From Modestobacter sp. VKM Ac-2985 (lineage in GTDB: Bacteria > Actinomycetota > Actinomycetes > Mycobacteriales > Geodermatophilaceae), in contig NZ_JAPVBI010000001.1 in NCBI RefSeq assembly GCF_026967925.1, forward strand, positions 620,001 to 684,000: a stretch of DNA of 64,000 nt, written 5' to 3'. Each line of letters begins with the position of its first letter. Position 1 is the first letter of the stretch. The notes below the pieces were generated by a model. It searched no databases, was not told the origin of the DNA, and was given only the letters and a program-made list of their open reading frames with translations. The translations under genes and the position numbers were made by a program. Positions 25,441 to 33,622 of the stretch are shown here, piece by piece.

Positions 25441-25459
25441 TAGCTTAGGCAAGCCTCAG
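25441..25459 (+). promoter_or_regulatory. Candidate IdeR/DtxR iron box
   Basis: TAGCTTAGGCAAGCCTCAG resembles the actinobacterial iron-regulator box, whose core I recall as TTAGGCTAACCTAA. Seven-base arms CTTAGGC and GCCTCAG flank AA with one mismatch. It lies about 85 bp before the ABC importer operon, consistent with iron repression. Confidence 0.6.
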
Positions 25460-25541
25460 CACGCCTCCGGTGCGTGCCCGGCCTCCTGACGCCACGTCAG
25501 GCAGGGCCGCGCACCCGGACCCATCGACAGGGACCTCCAGC

Positions 25542-26591
25542 ATGCGCACGTCCTCCGGCCGGGTGGGCCGCACCGCCACCGCCATCGCCGCTGTCCTGGC
25601 CCTCGCCGCCTGCGGTGCCTCCGAGTCGGTCCCCGAGGCCGAGGCGGCGAGCGGGGGCGAGAGCGCCACCGACTACCCGCTGGTGGTCGACAACTGCGGC
25701 GAGTCGATGACCTTCGAGGCCGCTCCGCAGCGGGTCCTCTCGCTCGACCAGGGTTCGACGGAGATCCTCCTCGCGCTCGGCCTGGGCGACCGGGTGGTCG
25801 GCACCGCGTCCTGGACCGACCCGGTCCTGCCCGAGCTCGCCGACGCCAACGCCTCGGTGCCACGGCTGGCCGACAACGCCCCCAGCTACGAGGCCGTCCT
25901 GGGCGCCGACCCGGACTTCGTCACCGCCTCCTTCGGCCGGCACTTCCGGCAGGGCGGCGTCGTCGAGCGGCCTCGGCTGGCCGAGACCGGGATCGCCTCC
26001 TACCTGTCGCCGACCGACTGCGAGGGCGACCTGGTCATCAACGGCGGCGGCACCCGCACCACTCCGCTGGAGGTCGACTCCCTGTACCGGGAGATCCGGG
26101 AGCTGGCCGAGGTCTTCGACGTCTCCTCCCGTGGGGAAGAGCTCATCACGCAGCTGCAGGAGCGGGCCGACGCCGCGACCGACCGGATCGAGGCCAGTGA
26201 CCTCACGATGGCCTTCTGGTTCGCCGACACGAAGACCCCCTACGTGGCCGGCGGCCTCGGCTCGGCGAACCTGCTGGCGACCACCGTGGGCGCGGAGAAC
26301 GTCTTCGCCGACCTCGACGACGACTGGCCGGCGGTGGGCTGGGAGACCGTGGTCGAGCGGGACCCGGACGTGCTGGTCCTGGGCGACCTGCAGCGCGACC
26401 GGTTCCCCGGCGACCGGCTGGCGGACAAGGAGGCCTTCCTGGCCGCCGACCCGCTGACCAGCACGATGCGGGCGGTCCAGGACGAGGCCTACGTCGCGCT
26501 GCACGGTGCCGAGATGAACCCCTCGATCCGCTTCGTGGACGCGCTGGAGAAGCTGGCCGACGGCCTGGACGAGATCGGGCAGGCACCCTGA
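25542..26591 (+). CDS. Fe-siderophore-type ABC transporter substrate-binding lipoprotein
   Basis: The 349-residue FecB/BtuF-like protein has a lipoprotein signal ending LALAAC. The mature domain shows PQRVLSLDQGSTEILLALGLGDRVVG, the usual TroA-fold start, and a long interdomain helix around ELAEVFDVSSRGEELITQLQERAD. With its permease and ATPase neighbours it makes a complete importer. The iron box supports an iron-siderophore substrate; cobalamin- or F420-precursor-type relatives cannot be excluded. Confidence 0.85.
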   Translation: MRTSSGRVGRTATAIAAVLALAACGASESVPEAEAASGGESATDYPLVVDNCGESMTFEAAPQRVLSLDQGSTEILLALGLGDRVVGTASWTDPVLPELADANASVPRLADNAPSYEAVLGADPDFVTASFGRHFRQGGVVERPRLAETGIASYLSPTDCEGDLVINGGGTRTTPLEVDSLYREIRELAEVFDVSSRGEELITQLQERADAATDRIEASDLTMAFWFADTKTPYVAGGLGSANLLATTVGAENVFADLDDDWPAVGWETVVERDPDVLVLGDLQRDRFPGDRLADKEAFLAADPLTSTMRAVQDEAYVALHGAEMNPSIRFVDALEKLADGLDEIGQAP

Positions 26592-26665
26592 CCACCGCGA
26601 CCACCCCCGTCACGGAGGGGCTCGGGAGCGAGTCCGGGACGTCGCGCCGGAGCGCGCTCCGGGCG

Positions 26666-27664
26666 GTGCTGCTGCTCGCCGGCGGGATCGTCGCGGTGGC
26701 CCTCTCGGTGGGTGCCGCGATCACGCTCGGGCCGGCGGACGTCTCGTTGGTGAACGTCCGCGACGTGCTGCTCAACCACCTCGGGCTGGCCGACATCCCG
26801 GTCCGGGTGGTGAAGGACGCGATCGTCTGGGAGGAGCGGCTGCCCCGGGCGCTCACCGCGGCGGCGGCCGGCGCCGGCCTGGGGATCTGCGGTGCGGTGA
26901 TGCAGTCCCTGCTGCGCAACCCGCTGGCCGACCCGTTCCTGCTGGGGATCTCCTCCGGCGCCTCCACCGGCGCGGTGGTGATCGGCGTCCTGGGGGTCGG
27001 CGGGTCCGTGCTCGGCCTCTCCGGCGGGGCCTTCATCGGCGCGCTCCTGGCCTTCGCCCTGGTCATGCTGCTGGCCCGGCTGGCCGGCGGCGGCACCGAC
27101 CGGGTGATCCTGGCGGGGGTGGCGAGCACCCAGCTGTTCTCCGCGCTGACCTCGTTCGTGATCTTCGCCTTCGCCGACGCCGACGAGACCCGCGGCGTGA
27201 TGTTCTGGCTGCTGGGCTCGCTGGAGGGCGTGCGCTGGGACGACGTGGCGCTGTGCGCCGTCGTCGTCGGCGTGGGCATCGCGCTGTGCCTGACCTACGC
27301 CCACGCGCTGGACGCCTTCTCCTTCGGCGACGAGATCGCCGCCTCGCTGGGCATCGCCGTGTCCCGGGTGCGGCTGGGCCTGCTGGTGCTCACCGCGCTG
27401 ATCACCGCGACGCTGGTGAGCGTGACCGGCGCCATCGGCTTCGTCGGCCTGGTGCTCCCGCACGCCGCCCGGTTCCTCTTCGGACCCCGGCACGCCGCGC
27501 TGATCCCGGCCACGGCGCTGATCGGCGCCGTCTTCATGGTGTGGGTCGACGCCGTCTCGCGGGTGGCGTTCCAGCCGACGCCGCTGCCGGTCGGGGTGGG
27601 GACGGCGCTGGTCGGGGTGCCGGCCTTCGTGCTGATCCTGGTGCGGAAGCGGCGGGCGGCGTGA
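26666..27664 (+). CDS. FecCD-family ABC permease
   Basis: The protein has 332 residues from GTG 26666 and about ten membrane helices. Family hallmarks are WEERLPRALTAAAAGAGLGICGAVMQ, RNPLADPFLLGISSGAS and the coupling region SVTGAIGFVGLVLPHAARFL. The reading frame stays open to the end of the upstream gene without ATG, GTG or TTG; a CTG at 26588 overlapping the upstream stop could add 26 hydrophilic residues. The stop overlaps the ATPase start. Confidence 0.88.
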   Translation: MLLLAGGIVAVALSVGAAITLGPADVSLVNVRDVLLNHLGLADIPVRVVKDAIVWEERLPRALTAAAAGAGLGICGAVMQSLLRNPLADPFLLGISSGASTGAVVIGVLGVGGSVLGLSGGAFIGALLAFALVMLLARLAGGGTDRVILAGVASTQLFSALTSFVIFAFADADETRGVMFWLLGSLEGVRWDDVALCAVVVGVGIALCLTYAHALDAFSFGDEIAASLGIAVSRVRLGLLVLTALITATLVSVTGAIGFVGLVLPHAARFLFGPRHAALIPATALIGAVFMVWVDAVSRVAFQPTPLPVGVGTALVGVPAFVLILVRKRRAA

Positions 27665-28476
27665 CGCTGGAGGCCGACCGGGTCGTGTGGCACCGCGGTG
27701 GGGCGCTCGTCGTCGACCAGGTGACCCTGCGCCCGGCCCCCGGGACGACGATCGGCCTGCTGGGGCCGAACGGCTCGGGGAAGTCCTCGCTGCTGCGGCT
27801 GCTGGGCGGCACCGCCAAGCCGGACTCCGGGGTGGTCACCCTCGACGGCGCCGAGCTCCGCTCCCTCACCCGGCGCGACATCGCCCGGGCCGTGGCCGTG
27901 GTGAGCCAGCACGCCGACACCGACGTCGACATCCGCGTGCGGGACGTCGTGCGGCTCGGCCGGATCCCGCACCGCGGCTCCTTCGGCACCGCCTCCGCGA
28001 CCCGCGACGAGGAGGCCGTCGCCGACGCGTTGCGGCACGCCGGGCTGACCGACAAGGCCGACCAGCGTTGGGACACCCTCTCCGGGGGAGAGCGTCAGCG
28101 CGCCCACATCGCCCGTGCGCTGGCGCAGGAGCCCCGCGAGCTGCTGCTGGACGAGCCGACCAACCACCTGGACATCCGCCACCAGCTCGAGCTGCTATCG
28201 CTGGTCTCGCGGCTGCCGGTCACCAGCGTGATCGCCCTGCACGACCTCAACCTGGCGGCCACCTTCTGCGACGAGGTGATCGTCCTGGAGCGTGGCCGGG
28301 CGGTGGCCGGCGGGACGCCGAGGGAGGTGCTCACCGCGGAGCTCATCGCCCGGGTGTACGGCGTGCGCGCCCGGGTGGGCGTGGACGAGCGGGGTCGGCT
28401 CACCGTGCTGTTCGAGCCCGGCCCGCTCGACGAGTCGGCCGAGCTGACCCCGGAGGACGCGCCCCGGCCCTGGTGA
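27661..28476 (+). CDS. Fe-siderophore-type ABC transporter ATP-binding protein
   Basis: The 271-residue FecE-like ATPase has Walker A GPNGSGKSS, signature LSGGERQRAHIARAL, Walker B LLLDEPTNHLD and H-loop IALHDLNLAATFCD. GTG 27661 overlaps the permease stop, giving a tightly coupled substrate-binding/permease/ATPase operon under the predicted iron box. Confidence 0.9.
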   Translation: MTLEADRVVWHRGGALVVDQVTLRPAPGTTIGLLGPNGSGKSSLLRLLGGTAKPDSGVVTLDGAELRSLTRRDIARAVAVVSQHADTDVDIRVRDVVRLGRIPHRGSFGTASATRDEEAVADALRHAGLTDKADQRWDTLSGGERQRAHIARALAQEPRELLLDEPTNHLDIRHQLELLSLVSRLPVTSVIALHDLNLAATFCDEVIVLERGRAVAGGTPREVLTAELIARVYGVRARVGVDERGRLTVLFEPGPLDESAELTPEDAPRPW

Positions 28477-28515
28477 CCCCGCGTCACCGCCCGGGAAGTC
28501 TCCTCTGCAGAAGTG

Positions 28516-28541
28516 CTCAAGCAGTCCGTTCACCCGGTCGA
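28516..28541 (+). promoter_or_regulatory. Possible FliA/WhiG-like promoter of the LuxR gene
   Basis: CTCA (28516-28519), 16 bases, then GGTCGA (28536-28541) resembles the flagellar-sigma consensus recalled for motile actinobacteria (CTCA, 15-17 bases, GCCGAA). The match is imperfect and the element is tentative. Confidence 0.3.
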
Positions 28542-28586
28542 TCTACTGCTCGTCAGTCGATGACCCACAGTGAGCGGAGACCGAAC

Positions 28587-29297
28587 GTGTCCACCCCGAT
28601 GGCCAGCACCCCCCGCGGCGTCACCCGCGTCCTGATCCTCGCCGACGCCCCGGTCCTGCGCCGTGGGCTGGTCGGCATGATCAACGAGACCGCCGGCATG
28701 CAGGCGGTGGGCACCCCGGGGGAGCCGCGTCGTGCGCTGACCCTGGCGGAGTCCGCCCGCCCCGATGCCGTGGTGGTGGAGCTGGGCACCGGCCGGGCGG
28801 CCACCCTGAACGCGGTGCGGGACCTGCGTCGCCGGTTCCCGCAGCTGGCCGTCGTCGCCCTGGCCACGTCGGAGGACCCGGGTGTGGTGAACGAGGCGCT
28901 GGCCGCCGGGGTGCGCAGCTACCTGCTGATGAACACCTCCCCGACCCTGCTGGGCTGGGCGGTGCTCGCTGCCCGGGCCGGGCGCACCGTGGTGGACCCG
29001 CAGATCCGTCGTGGTGAGGGGGCCGAGGTGCCGGTGTCGCGGGAGCTGACCCCGGAGGTGCCGTTGACCCGCCGGGAGTCCGACGTGCTCGACGAGCTGA
29101 TCCAGGGGCAGTCGAACCGGGCGATCGGGAAGAACCTGTTCATCTCCGAGGACACGGTGAAGTCCCACGTGAAGGCGATCCTGCGCAAGCTGGGTGCCCG
29201 CGACCGGGCGCACGCGGTCTCCCTGGTGCTGTCGGCGCGCAACCCCGGCTGCTCCTGCGGGGCCCACCGGCTCACCGAGGCCACCGCCGAGGTTTGA
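28587..29297 (+). CDS. LuxR/NarL-family regulator with degenerate receiver domain
   Basis: The 236-residue protein has an N-terminal receiver-like fold (residues about 10-130) and a C-terminal NarL-type helix-turn-helix (LTRRESDVLDELIQGQSNRAIGKNLFISEDTVKSHVKAILRKLG in shorter form). The receiver lacks key residues: LADAPV replaces the acidic pair, VVVELGTG has Glu where phospho-Asp is expected, and LLMNTS has Met in place of Lys. It is probably phosphorylation-independent. GTG 28587 has GGAG upstream; ATG 28560 is an in-frame alternative. No kinase is adjacent. Confidence 0.82.
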   Translation: MSTPMASTPRGVTRVLILADAPVLRRGLVGMINETAGMQAVGTPGEPRRALTLAESARPDAVVVELGTGRAATLNAVRDLRRRFPQLAVVALATSEDPGVVNEALAAGVRSYLLMNTSPTLLGWAVLAARAGRTVVDPQIRRGEGAEVPVSRELTPEVPLTRRESDVLDELIQGQSNRAIGKNLFISEDTVKSHVKAILRKLGARDRAHAVSLVLSARNPGCSCGAHRLTEATAEV

Positions 29298-29382
29298 CCG
29301 CAGTCGCGCGACGGGTCGGGCAGCGGCCGGGCACCGTCCGCGGAGCCCGGCCGGCGGGCGGATCCGGGACTACCGTTGCGGC

Positions 29383-29763
29383 ATGGTCGGGATCCTGGCG
29401 GCTGTGCTGCTGGTCCTCGTGCTGGCCGGGCTCGTGGCCTGGGCGATGTCGGTGCCGCAGACCGCGGTGACCGGCCCGGACGGCTGGCGGCTGCCCGTGC
29501 GCGACCGGGCACGCCAGCAGACGGCGATCGCCGCAGCGCGCTGGACGGCCGGCCACGACGAGGTCGACGGTGTCACCCGCGTGCTCCTGCAACGCACCTG
29601 CATCGGCCTGGACGGCCGGCCGGACGTGCTGGAGGAACGGCTGTTCGACAGCTTCCCGGCCCACGACCCGCTGTGGGAGGCGCGCTTCACCGAGGCGATG
29701 GCCAACGCCCGGTTCCGCTGCCGCTACCTCAACGCCGAGGAGGGGCACCCGGAGCAGCCGTAG
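29383..29763 (+). CDS. Single-pass membrane hypothetical protein
   Basis: The 126-residue protein has one N-terminal helix (MVGILAAVLLVLVLAGLVAWAM) and a soluble domain with RQQTAIAAARWTAGHDEVDGVTRVLLQR. TACCGT lies six bases before the ATG, suggesting a leaderless message. I do not recognise a family. It is 23 bp upstream of the SRPBCC gene. Confidence 0.65.
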   Translation: MVGILAAVLLVLVLAGLVAWAMSVPQTAVTGPDGWRLPVRDRARQQTAIAAARWTAGHDEVDGVTRVLLQRTCIGLDGRPDVLEERLFDSFPAHDPLWEARFTEAMANARFRCRYLNAEEGHPEQP

Positions 29764-29786
29764 CGCCCGGGGCGGAGGATGGGGTC

Positions 29787-30233
29787 ATGGGTCAGGTCGT
29801 CGCCACCGCAGAGCACGTCGTACACGCACCGGCGGACGTCGTCCGCGCGGCGCTCGCCGACTACGAGGTCACCCGGCCGAAGGTGCTGCCGGAGCAGTTC
29901 AGCCAGTACCGCGTCGACGCCGGCGGGCAGGGTGCCGGCACCAAGGTGCACTGGCGCCTGCAGGCCACCTCCAAGCGGGTGCGCGAGCAGGACGTCGTCG
30001 TCACCGCCGGGCCCGACGGCGCCCTGGTGGAGAGCGACACGAACTCCTCCATGGTCACCACCTGGACCGTGCACCCGGACGACGCCGGCGCGAGCACCGT
30101 GCGAGCCCGCACCACCTGGACCGGCGCGAGCGGCATCGGCGGCTTCTTCGAGCGCACCTTCGCGCCGAAGGGGCTGGCCCGCATCCAGGGCGCGATGCTG
30201 GAGCGGCTGGAGCAGGAGCTCGCCGCCCGCTGA
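29787..30233 (+). CDS. SRPBCC family protein (polyketide_cyc2-like)
   Basis: The 148-residue START-like domain has VVATAEHVVHAPADVVRAALADYEVTRPKVLP and TKVHWRLQATSKRVREQDVVV, ending in an amphipathic helix after FFERTFAPKGLARIQGAML. ATG 29787 is preceded by GGAGGATGGGG. It is probably a lipid- or small-ligand-binding protein with no assigned role. Confidence 0.85.
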   Translation: MGQVVATAEHVVHAPADVVRAALADYEVTRPKVLPEQFSQYRVDAGGQGAGTKVHWRLQATSKRVREQDVVVTAGPDGALVESDTNSSMVTTWTVHPDDAGASTVRARTTWTGASGIGGFFERTFAPKGLARIQGAMLERLEQELAAR

Positions 30234-30246
30234 GCAGCCGGCGGCC

Positions 30247-31254
30247 TCAGGCCGAGCGCGTGCCGGGCCAGTCGTAGCTGGCCGCCGCGATCCGCCGGGA
30301 CAGCTCGTCGCGCAGCTCGGCGCACGCCCCGGTCTGCTCGGCGAGCTGCGCCGCGTCCACCGCCAGGCCCTGTCGACCGGTCTCGCCGGCCTCCAGCTCC
30401 GGCGCCGGCGGAGCCTGCTCACCCCCGGCCGTGGGGGCGTGGGTCACGTACTGCTGCACGGCGGACAGCACCGATCGGCGCACCCCGGACGGCAGCCGGT
30501 CGGCCGGGTCGGCCGCCGACGACAGCACCAGCACCGCGTCGAGCAGCACGGCGACCGCGGGTGCGGTGCCGAGCTCGGGTGTCTGTGGCCGGTAGGCGTG
30601 CAGCAGGGGATAGGCCCGGTGCTGCTGCCCCAACGTCGTGAGAGCCGAGGAGAGCGACGACAGCGACACCACGGCCGGGACCGTGGTCCCCGGCGCGGCC
30701 AGGCCCGCGGCCATCTCGGCGCCGGTGCTGCCGAAGCCGGTGACCTGGGAGGCGAAGCTCCGCTTGGCGACCACCGCGGAGATCACCGAGGTCAGGTAGG
30801 AGACCCCCAGGGTGATCAGCAGCATCCCGCTGAGCGCGGCGGCCACGGTGACCAGCTGGAAGCCCGCACCGGACGGCTGGTACGCACCGTTTCCCAGGGT
30901 CACGATGCTGTACCCGGCGAAGTAGAACCGCTCCCAGACCGAGGCCGGTGCGCCACTGGACGAGCTGACCACCGCCTCCTCGTCGCCGAGGAGGACCAGC
31001 GACCAGCCCAACCAGAGCAGGGCGAACCAGGCACTGACGGTCGCGGCGACGAGCACCACGCCGGGGCCGCCCACCACGCGCACCGGCGCGGAGTCCGCCA
31101 CGGCGGGCCGCCGGGCGATCCGCCACATCGCCCGGGTGATCAGCCGGGTCAGCGGGCCGGGACCGCTGGCCACCGCCAGCGTGGTCCGCGCCTCGTCGAC
31201 CACGGCGAACGCGACGATGGTCAGGCCGATGACGTCCCACCACCACCCGGTCAC
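30247..31254 (-). CDS. Two-TM ion channel family protein with atypical filter
   Basis: The 335-residue protein has an N-terminal membrane helix, then an Ion_trans_2 unit: helix VVLVAATVSAWFALLWLGWSLVLL, pore FYFAGYSIVTLGNGAY and helix LVTVAAALSGMLLITLGVSYLTSVISA. The filter reads TLGNG, not the TVGYG of potassium channels, so selectivity is uncertain. The C-terminal 170 residues are cytosolic and not a recognisable RCK domain. GTG 31254 is used. Confidence 0.8.
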   Translation of the reverse strand: MTGWWWDVIGLTIVAFAVVDEARTTLAVASGPGPLTRLITRAMWRIARRPAVADSAPVRVVGGPGVVLVAATVSAWFALLWLGWSLVLLGDEEAVVSSSSGAPASVWERFYFAGYSIVTLGNGAYQPSGAGFQLVTVAAALSGMLLITLGVSYLTSVISAVVAKRSFASQVTGFGSTGAEMAAGLAAPGTTVPAVVSLSSLSSALTTLGQQHRAYPLLHAYRPQTPELGTAPAVAVLLDAVLVLSSAADPADRLPSGVRRSVLSAVQQYVTHAPTAGGEQAPPAPELEAGETGRQGLAVDAAQLAEQTGACAELRDELSRRIAAASYDWPGTRSA

Positions 31255-31440
31255 CAGGGACCCGGCCGACGGTCGTTGGCGCGGTCGTGAAGGGGAGCCA
31301 GGACGGTCGCCTCCTCGGACGGGCCCGTGGGGGCAGCGGACGGGTGTGCCACTGGGGGTGACCTCGCAGGTCGCCGGCTACACACGGGAGCGTTCCGCGG
31401 GCTGACGGCGCAACCGCCGTCGGGCAGGGACGATGGAGCA

Positions 31441-32286
31441 GTGACCGCAGCGACCCCCACCGTCGAGGGCCTCTCCGAGCTCGCCGACCTGCTCACCGAC
31501 GGTGGCGCCGTCGTCCTCTCCGGCGCCGGGCTGTCCACCGACTCCGGCATCCCCGACTACCGCGGCGCCACCGGCTCGCTGCGCCGGCACACGCCGATGA
31601 CCTACCAGACCTTCACCCGTGACCCCCGCGGCCGGCACCGCTACTGGGCGCGCAGCTACGTCGGCTGGCGGCAGATCGAGCAGGCCCGGCCGAACGCCGG
31701 GCACCGCGCCGTCGCCGCGCTGCAGCAGGCCGGGGCGGTCGGCGAGGTGATCACCCAGAACGTCGACGGGCTGCACCAGGCCGGTGGCGCCCGCGAGGTC
31801 CTGGAGCTGCACGGCGGGCTGGACCGCACCGTCTGCCTGGCCTGCGGTGACGTGGCCTCCCGTGCCGACCTCGACGTCCGGCTGCGGGCGGTCAACCCCG
31901 GGTTCCGGCCCGAGCCGACCGACGAGGTCAACCCCGACGGCGACGTGGAGCTCCCCGAGGAGGAGCTCGACGGGTTCGTGATGGTCGACTGCCTGGCCTG
32001 CGGCGGGGGGCCGCTCAAGCCCGACGTGGTCTTCTTCGGCGAGACCGTGCCCCGCGACCGCGTCGACACCTGCTTCGCACTGGTGGACGCCGCCCGGGCG
32101 CTGCTCGTGCTGGGCTCGTCGTTGACCGTGATGAGCGGCTACCGGTTCGTCATCCATGCGGCCAAGCGCGGCATCCCGGTCGCCATCGTCAACTCCGGGT
32201 CCACCCGCGGCGACGCGAAGGCCTCGCTCAAGGTCGACGCCCCGCTGGGTGCGGTGCTGCCCGAACTGGCCCGCCGGCTGGCATGA
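31441..32286 (+). CDS. Sir2-family NAD-dependent protein deacetylase
   Basis: The 281-residue sirtuin removes acyl groups from lysines using NAD+. The NAD-binding GAGLSTDSGIPDYRG, the TQNVDGLH motif, catalytic His in ELHGGLDR, two zinc cysteine pairs (CLACGD and CLACGG), VVFFGE and GSSLTVMSGYR are all present. It lacks a nuclease or sensor fusion, so it is a housekeeping sirtuin rather than an anti-phage effector. GTG 31441 is used. The stop overlaps the next gene. Confidence 0.93.
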   Translation: MTAATPTVEGLSELADLLTDGGAVVLSGAGLSTDSGIPDYRGATGSLRRHTPMTYQTFTRDPRGRHRYWARSYVGWRQIEQARPNAGHRAVAALQQAGAVGEVITQNVDGLHQAGGAREVLELHGGLDRTVCLACGDVASRADLDVRLRAVNPGFRPEPTDEVNPDGDVELPEEELDGFVMVDCLACGGGPLKPDVVFFGETVPRDRVDTCFALVDAARALLVLGSSLTVMSGYRFVIHAAKRGIPVAIVNSGSTRGDAKASLKVDAPLGAVLPELARRLA

Positions 32287-32582
32287 CCCGCGAGGTCGAG
32301 CACACCGAGGACGGCCGCTGGATCGTCGTCGACGGCCGTCGTTGGCGGACCGCGGACCCCACGCTGCCGGACGACGTCCGGGCCCGCCTGCTGCACCACC
32401 TCGGGGTGGCCCGCTCGGCGGTGCGCACCCACCGGGGCGACGACGACGCGGTGGCCGCGGCCCGCGCCCGGGTGCAGCTGGCCAAGACCGGCCTGGGCGA
32501 GCGCGGCACGGCCTGGTGGGACCAGGACGACGCCGAACGCCGAGCCCGCTGGGAGTCCGCCCTGGCGGCGCTCGGACCCTGA
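32283..32582 (+). CDS. Conserved hypothetical protein downstream of sirtuin
   Basis: The 99-residue protein starts within the sirtuin stop (ATGA). It opens with a short beta region (DGRWIVVDGRRWRTADPTLP), then helical repeats ending GTAWWDQDDAERRARWESAL. I remember this as a common uncharacterised actinobacterial family. Overlap implies co-translation with the sirtuin. No function can be assigned. Confidence 0.75.
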   Translation: MTREVEHTEDGRWIVVDGRRWRTADPTLPDDVRARLLHHLGVARSAVRTHRGDDDAVAAARARVQLAKTGLGERGTAWWDQDDAERRARWESALAALGP

Positions 32583-32608
32583 GGGGCCGACGTCGCGACT
32601 TCGGCCCC
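32583..32608. repeat. Dispersed palindrome family C, copy 2
   Basis: A 26-bp palindrome with GGGGCCG/CGGCCCC ends and a GTCGCGAC centre has one mismatched pair and begins directly at the stop of the preceding gene. It matches 4003-4028 in length, ends and centre. It may terminate the sirtuin operon. Confidence 0.75.
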
Positions 32609-32660
32609 TGGAGCTGCCCGGGCGGTTGACCGTTCGGCGGTGCGGGCAGGAAGCCCGGCG

Positions 32661-33611
32661 ATGCAGACGTTCCTGCCGGTCGCCGACTTCACCGAGGCCG
32701 CCCGGCTCCTGGACAACCCCCGGCTGGGCAAGCAGCGGGTCGAGTGCCTGCAGGTGCTGCGCGCCCTCGAGCTCCCCGACTACGGCTGGGCCAACCACCC
32801 GGTGGTCACGATGTGGCGCGGGCACACCGCCGGGCTGGTCGTCTACTCGCTGGCGATGGTGCGGGTCTGGCGCGAGCGCGGGTTCGCCGACAGCACCGAG
32901 ACGCTGATCAGCGAGTTCGCCCCGGACGCGGCCCGGCTGACCCAGGCCGAGGCGGCCGACGCCGGCCTGCTGCCCAGCTGGGTGGGGGACGAGGAGCTGC
33001 ACCGCTCGCACCGGTCGAACCTGCTGGCCAAGGACCCGGCGTTCTACCGGTCGCGGTTCCCCGGCGACCCCGACGACCTGCCCTACGTCTGGCCCGGGGC
33101 TGACGACGTCCGCCGGGCGCCCGAGCCCGAGGGGGTGCCGGTCTGGGTGGTGCGGCCCCGGGCGCACCCCGAGCTCGGCGCGGCGCTGGCCACCGGCGTG
33201 GTCGGGCTGGGCACCCAGTCCGGCATCGACGTCGACGCGACCGGACAGTCGCCGGCCGAGTTGCGGGCGCTCTCCAAGGAGCTCTCCGGACGCCGTCCGG
33301 CGAAGGACCTGCGCCAGCTGTCCACCTTCCTGGACGAGGTGGCGCCGGGCGACCTGGTCGGCCTGCCGATCGAGCACGGCGCGGGACTGCTGCTCGGCGA
33401 GGTGGTGGGCGATTACGCGTTCGCCGGACGGGAACTGCTGCCGCACCGCCGTCCGGCGCGGTTCGAGTCGGTGGTGCCGCGGACGGCGGCCCGGCCGCCG
33501 GCGACCCTGCAGGACCCGCGGGCGCTCTTCCGTGTCGTGCTCGATCCGGACGCGGTGCCGGCGGGGCTCCGGCGCGACAACCCGTTGACAGGCAAGTCGC
33601 TGCTTGCCTAA
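32661..33611 (+). CDS. MSMEG_6728-type (pyrimidine-dimer-glycosylase-like) protein fused to a PUA/EVE-like domain
   Basis: The protein has 316 residues from ATG 32661, with AGGA eight bases upstream. The first 155 residues match the MSMEG_6728 family related to T4 pyrimidine-dimer glycosylase (MQTFLPVADFTEAARLLDNPRLGKQRVECLQVLRAL, HPVVTMWRGH). The C-terminal half has a different fold signature: PVWVVRPRAHPELG, GVVGLGTQSGIDVD, LRQLSTFLDEVAPGDLVGLP, LLGEVVGDYAF and LPHRRPARFES. This resembles the PUA/EVE-like modules found on modification-dependent restriction proteins. Activity is unproven. Confidence 0.7.
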   Translation: MQTFLPVADFTEAARLLDNPRLGKQRVECLQVLRALELPDYGWANHPVVTMWRGHTAGLVVYSLAMVRVWRERGFADSTETLISEFAPDAARLTQAEAADAGLLPSWVGDEELHRSHRSNLLAKDPAFYRSRFPGDPDDLPYVWPGADDVRRAPEPEGVPVWVVRPRAHPELGAALATGVVGLGTQSGIDVDATGQSPAELRALSKELSGRRPAKDLRQLSTFLDEVAPGDLVGLPIEHGAGLLLGEVVGDYAFAGRELLPHRRPARFESVVPRTAARPPATLQDPRALFRVVLDPDAVPAGLRRDNPLTGKSLLA

Positions 33612-33614
33612 CGT
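33585..33614 (+). promoter_or_regulatory. Strong promoter with embedded operator for the second ArsR operon
   Basis: TTGACA (33585-33590) and TAACGT (33609-33614) are 18 bases apart. The perfect inverted repeat AGGCAAG (33590-33596)/CTTGCCT (33603-33609) fills the spacer, so a bound repressor would block polymerase. It overlaps the last codons of the upstream gene. GTG 33623 is eight bases after the -10 (leaderless). Confidence 0.75.
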
Positions 33615-33622
33615 CTCACCCC

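Noticed and set aside
31441-32286. Sirtuin as an anti-phage NADase effector
   Set aside because: The zinc-binding cysteines and deacetylase motifs are intact and there is no sensor or nuclease fusion or partner, so a normal protein deacetylase is the better reading.
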